The notes under the pieces: model-generated | Seen by the model: the letters and a program-made list of their open reading frames with translations, nothing else | Told to the model about the DNA's origin: nothing | Database searches by the model: none | Shown here: positions 6,897 through 9,528 of the stretch, piece after piece | Position numbering within the stretch: the stretch's first letter is position 1 | Layout: every line of letters starts with the position of its first letter | Made by a program: the position numbers and the translations under genes | NCBI GenBank assembly: GCA_031271065.1 | Contig: JAISWP010000101.1 | Span: 1 to 9,528, forward strand | Length of the DNA stretch: 9,528 nucleotides | Reading direction: 5' to 3' | Origin: Synergistaceae bacterium | Lineage (GTDB): Bacteria > Synergistota > Synergistia > Synergistales > Synergistaceae

Positions 6897-7748
6897 TTAA
6901 TTTCCTCCTTCAGGTTTTGCCGAACATTTATCCATCTCGATCTTCTTCGCAGATTGCCACAAGGATTCGAGCCCGTCAAGCGGCATATCCTCCATCTGCA
7001 TACCCTTCCCGGACGCCAGGGATTCCATGACCCTGAAACGGGACGCGAACTTGGCGTTCGCCTCCTGAAGCGCGCACTCCGGGTCTATGCCCAGATGACG
7101 CGACATGTTAACTAGAGCGAACAGCAGATCGCCGAACTCCTCCCTCATGGCGTCAGGCGAGTTTCGCTCGACTTCCTCCCGGAACTCGCCCAGTTCCTCC
7201 AGAACCTTACCTCTGACAGACTCCGCGTCGCCGAATTCCCAGTCGAAACCCTTCTTGGCCGCCCGCTCTCCTATCCGAAGGGCCCGGAGCAGAGCGGGAA
7301 GTCCCCTGGGAATGCCGGCCATCGCCGAACTGTCGTCGTTCCGTCCGCGCCGTTCCTCCGCCTTTATCCTCTCCCAGTTACGGCTCACATCCGACGATCC
7401 TCTCACCGTGACGTCCCCGAAAACATGAGGATGTCTCCTCACAAGTTTGCCGCAGATAATCCGGCAGACGTCCTCGATGTCGAACAGACCGGATTCGGAC
7501 GCGATCTGGGCGGCAAATACCACCTGCAGCAGAAGATCGCCGCACTCCTCTCCGATGCCTCGGGGGTCTCCCTCTCCTATGGCCTCCGTCAGCTCGTTGG
7601 CCTCCTCCAGAATGTACCTTCTCAGACTCTCGAGCGTCTGCTCCGCGTCCCAGGGACAGCCGCCCTCGCCGCGAAGCCTCCTCATTATGCCGACGAGTTC
7701 CTCGAAAGCGGCCCCCGGCGATTTTTTTTCCTCTATACGATTATCCAT
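6897..7748 (-). CDS. mazG: Nucleoside triphosphate pyrophosphohydrolase MazG
   Basis: MazG hydrolyses (d)NTPs to NMP and pyrophosphate and is seen as a nucleotide-pool house-cleaning enzyme; in some bacteria it also lowers ppGpp. The 283-residue product has the full two-domain form of the family. The N-terminal domain shows GGCPWDAEQT at 29-38, the metal-binding EExxE at 48-52 and EECGD at 67-71, followed by RRHPHVFGD at 104-112. The C-terminal repeat shows EELGE at 184-188 and EEFGD at 203-207. Both metal-binding sets look intact. The ATG at 7748 gives the usual N-terminus, but no Shine-Dalgarno sequence precedes it; a candidate promoter -10 box ends 6 nt upstream instead. A run of eight A residues lies at codons 7-9. 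The last codons (Pro-Glu-Gly-Gly-Asn) double as the ribosome binding site of the next gene. Confidence 0.96.
   Translation of the reverse strand: MDNRIEEKKSPGAAFEELVGIMRRLRGEGGCPWDAEQTLESLRRYILEEANELTEAIGEGDPRGIGEECGDLLLQVVFAAQIASESGLFDIEDVCRIICGKLVRRHPHVFGDVTVRGSSDVSRNWERIKAEERRGRNDDSSAMAGIPRGLPALLRALRIGERAAKKGFDWEFGDAESVRGKVLEELGEFREEVERNSPDAMREEFGDLLFALVNMSRHLGIDPECALQEANAKFASRFRVMESLASGKGMQMEDMPLDGLESLWQSAKKIEMDKCSAKPEGGN
6904..6910 (-). promoter_or_regulatory. Strong ribosome binding site of the NifU-like gene
   Basis: AAGGAGG on the minus strand, 7 nt before the ATG at 6896. It is embedded in the last codons of mazG and fixes the start of the small gene. It is among the best Shine-Dalgarno matches in the window. 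Confidence 0.85.
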
Positions 7749-7754
7749 GACTGC

Positions 7755-7783
7755 ATTTTATCAGAAATTTGAATTTTTTTCAG
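7755..7783 (-). promoter_or_regulatory. Candidate sigma-70-type promoter for mazG, within the end of mfd
   Basis: On the minus strand, CTGAAA (7783-7778; 4 of 6 matches to TTGACA) and TAAAAT (7760-7755; 5 of 6 to TATAAT) are separated by 17 nt of AT-rich DNA. The -10 box ends 6 nt before the mazG ATG at 7748, so initiation at the usual distance would start RNA at or beside the A of the start codon. This lies in an AT-rich patch within otherwise GC-rich DNA. AT-rich stretches give chance matches, so this is a prediction only. Confidence 0.35.
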
Positions 7784-9528
7784 GTTTTATGAGCATTATC
7801 CAGGATACGAGCTGTTTCAGGGAATCCATGCCGCCTCTGCCGGCAAGTCCGTGATCCCTCCTGAACCAGCCCTTCGGCGGAGGAACACGGCGCAGAGGAC
7901 TCTCGGCAGAGAACTGAACCGCGGTCTCGTCCGTCCCGCAGGTCACCTTCGTGATTCCGTGATCCGGACCGGCTATCCGCACCCTGGCAGCGTCGAACAG
8001 AAATTCGAGCACCCGGGGCATCGGGCCGAATCTGTCGACGGTCTCGTCCAAAAGAGAGTCCAGTATTCCCATATCCTGGGTCCAGAGCAGCTTCCGATAG
8101 AGCGCCACTCTCAGGCTCTCGTGCGGCAGATAGCCGGAGGGGATGGCGCAGGCCGCCGTGATCTCCATGACAGTCCGCTCCCGGGAGAGTCCTCTGACGC
8201 GCGATATCGCCTCTTCCAGCATATCGCAGTAGAGCTGAAAACCGACACGGCCCAGGTTGCCGTGCTGGGCCGCTCCGACCAGCTCTCCGCCCCCCCTTAT
8301 CTCCAGGTCCCTTTTCGCCAGCTCATATCCTGCGCCGAACTCCGTCAAAGCCGCTATTGCCTCCAATCGCTCCGCAGCGTCTTTTGTCAGCACCGTTCCC
8401 TCGGGATACAGGAAGAGGGCGAACGCCTGTTCCTCTCTCCGTCCGACCCGTCCGCGGAGCTGATGCATCTGAGCCAGCCCCAGGTCCTGGGAGTCGCTCA
8501 CTATCAGGGTGTTCGCCCGGGGAATATCCAGCCCGCTCTCGACGATGGCGGTGCAGACGAGCATATCCGTCTCCCCGCGGGCAAACGCCTCCATCGTCTC
8601 CTTGAGCTCTTTTTCCCTCATCTGACCGTGGACCACGGACACCTTCAGTCTGGGGAACATACGGCGCATCATCATGGCCTCTTTGTCTATCGTCCGCACC
8701 CTGTTGTGGATGTAATATATCTGACCGCCCCGGGAGTTCTCCCGCAGGACCGCGTTCCTGACCAGGGACTCCGACCACATTCCCGCAGCCGTTATGACCG
8801 GAATACGCTTCCGCGGCGGAGTCTCTATGACGGACAGGTCCCTGAGACCGGACAGGGACATGTGAAGCGAACGCGGTATAGGCGTGGCCGACAGCATCAG
8901 CACGTCCACCTTCGGATAAAGACGTTTCAGGTGTTCCTTGTGCATCACGCCGAACCGGTGTTCCTCGTCCACTATGACTAGCCCCAGGTCCTTGAACGCC
9001 ACGTCGGCCCCGAGTATCCTGTGGGTGCCTATGAGTATGTCCGCCCTGCCCTCCGCGGTGTCTGAAATGATCTTCTTCTGTTTCGCCGTGGAGACGAAGC
9101 GGGAGATCACCTCCACCCTCACTCCGAACTGATCGAAACGGGCGCCCCATGTCTCGTAATGCTGCTCCGCCAAAAGCGTGGTGGGGGCGACCAGCGCCGC
9201 CTGACAGCCGGAGAACACGCATCTTGCCGCAGCCCTCATGGCGACCTCGGTCTTGCCGAACCCCACGTCTCCTATGAGCAGCCTGTCCATCGGGAGGGGG
9301 CGGCGCATGTCGCGCTTGACCTCGTCTATCGCCCGAAGCTGGTCGGAAGTCTCCTTGTACGGGAACGTCCTCTCGAACTCCGACTCCTGTTCGGCGTCCC
9401 CCTCGAAGGACCTGCCGGGGGTCGTCTCGCGCCTCGCGTATACGTCCATCAGGTAACGGGCCGCCTCGTCCGCCTGCTGTCTGGCCCTGGAGGTCATCTT
9501 CTTCCAGTGCCCTCCTCTGAGGCTGTCG
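7761..9528 (-). CDS. mfd: Transcription-repair coupling factor Mfd, C-terminal part (5' end outside window)
   Basis: Mfd is an ATP-dependent DNA translocase that pushes stalled RNA polymerase off damaged DNA and recruits the UvrABC repair proteins. The reading frame stays open to the right edge, so the N-terminal UvrB-like and RNA-polymerase-binding parts are missing. Ten in-frame residues (DSLRGGHWKK) precede the first Met in the window, at 9497, and fit the conserved stretch before the motor, so that Met is not the real start. Counting from it, I see the FPYKETSDQ entry motif near 45-53, Walker A GDVGFGKT at 76-83, the DEEH box at 177-180, SATPIPRS at 203-210, TAIVESGLDIP at 316-326 and the arginine-finger region QLRGRVGR at 346-353. 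The last 130 or so residues match the C-terminal TRCF domain. RecG is excluded by PMDRLLIGDVGFGKTEVAMR and by this C-terminal domain. It ends with TGA, 12 nt before mazG. Confidence 0.96.
   Translation of the reverse strand, partial: DSLRGGHWKKMTSRARQQADEAARYLMDVYARRETTPGRSFEGDAEQESEFERTFPYKETSDQLRAIDEVKRDMRRPLPMDRLLIGDVGFGKTEVAMRAAARCVFSGCQAALVAPTTLLAEQHYETWGARFDQFGVRVEVISRFVSTAKQKKIISDTAEGRADILIGTHRILGADVAFKDLGLVIVDEEHRFGVMHKEHLKRLYPKVDVLMLSATPIPRSLHMSLSGLRDLSVIETPPRKRIPVITAAGMWSESLVRNAVLRENSRGGQIYYIHNRVRTIDKEAMMMRRMFPRLKVSVVHGQMREKELKETMEAFARGETDMLVCTAIVESGLDIPRANTLIVSDSQDLGLAQMHQLRGRVGRREEQAFALFLYPEGTVLTKDAAERLEAIAALTEFGAGYELAKRDLEIRGGGELVGAAQHGNLGRVGFQLYCDMLEEAISRVRGLSRERTVMEITAACAIPSGYLPHESLRVALYRKLLWTQDMGILDSLLDETVDRFGPMPRVLEFLFDAARVRIAGPDHGITKVTCGTDETAVQFSAESPLRRVPPPKGWFRRDHGLAGRGGMDSLKQLVSWIMLIKPEKNSNF

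Noticed and set aside
7728..7735. Run of eight A residues early in mazG as a programmed frameshift site
   Set aside because: The zero frame gives a complete, normal MazG, and no meaningful product arises from the other frames. It may be a slippage spot but nothing supports a function.
7851..8981. A 376-codon open frame on the plus strand opposite mfd
   Set aside because: It is codon-aligned with mfd, has no recognisable domain, and is explained by the same codon bias.

Overview
This window looks like an ordinary bacterial housekeeping region rather than a mobile or accessory one. Nine genes, all on the minus strand, fill almost the whole window with gaps of 12 nt or less or with overlaps. 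In the direction of transcription (right to left) they are: mfd (3' part only), mazG, a stand-alone NifU C-terminal domain gene, phoH, pgpH (7TMR-HDED family), ybeY, a DUF21/CBS/CorC-HlyC membrane protein gene, era and recO. I saw no tRNA, rRNA, CRISPR array, insertion sequence or phage gene.

Organism: the core phoH-pgpH-ybeY-era-recO is the arrangement typical of Firmicutes and several other deep-branching bacterial phyla. Here the cluster lies directly behind mfd-mazG. A CorC/HlyC-type gene stands where Firmicutes commonly carry dgkA/cdd. The DNA is fairly GC-rich, and long open frames lie exactly opposite the real genes, which means TTA, CTA and TCA codons are rare. I lean to a member of Synergistota from memory of gene order. 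This is inference only; a 16S or marker-gene match is not available from this window.

Layout: 9528-7761 holds the C-terminal part of the transcription-repair coupling factor Mfd, which runs off the right edge. 7748-6660 holds the house-cleaning NTP pyrophosphohydrolase MazG and a 78-residue Fe-S scaffold-type protein. 6654-3076 holds PhoH (YbeZ-type ATPase), a polytopic HD-domain c-di-AMP phosphodiesterase and the rRNA-maturation endoribonuclease YbeY. 3079-128 holds the CBS-domain membrane protein, the ribosome-assembly GTPase Era and the recombination mediator RecO. The last 127 bases are non-coding or hold the start of the next gene.

The genes join three themes: DNA repair (Mfd, RecO), ribosome and RNA maturation (PhoH, YbeY, Era), and nucleotide or signal homeostasis (MazG, PgpH). 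Several junctions look translationally coupled: GTGA overlaps at pgpH/ybeY and ybeY/corC-like, TAAATG at mazG/nifU-like, and longer overlaps at phoH/pgpH, corC-like/era and era/recO. The most interesting non-coding signal is a candidate promoter inside the end of mfd. Its -10 box ends 6 nt before the mazG ATG, which also lacks a Shine-Dalgarno sequence, so mazG may be read from a leaderless transcript. I found no convincing undescribed system.
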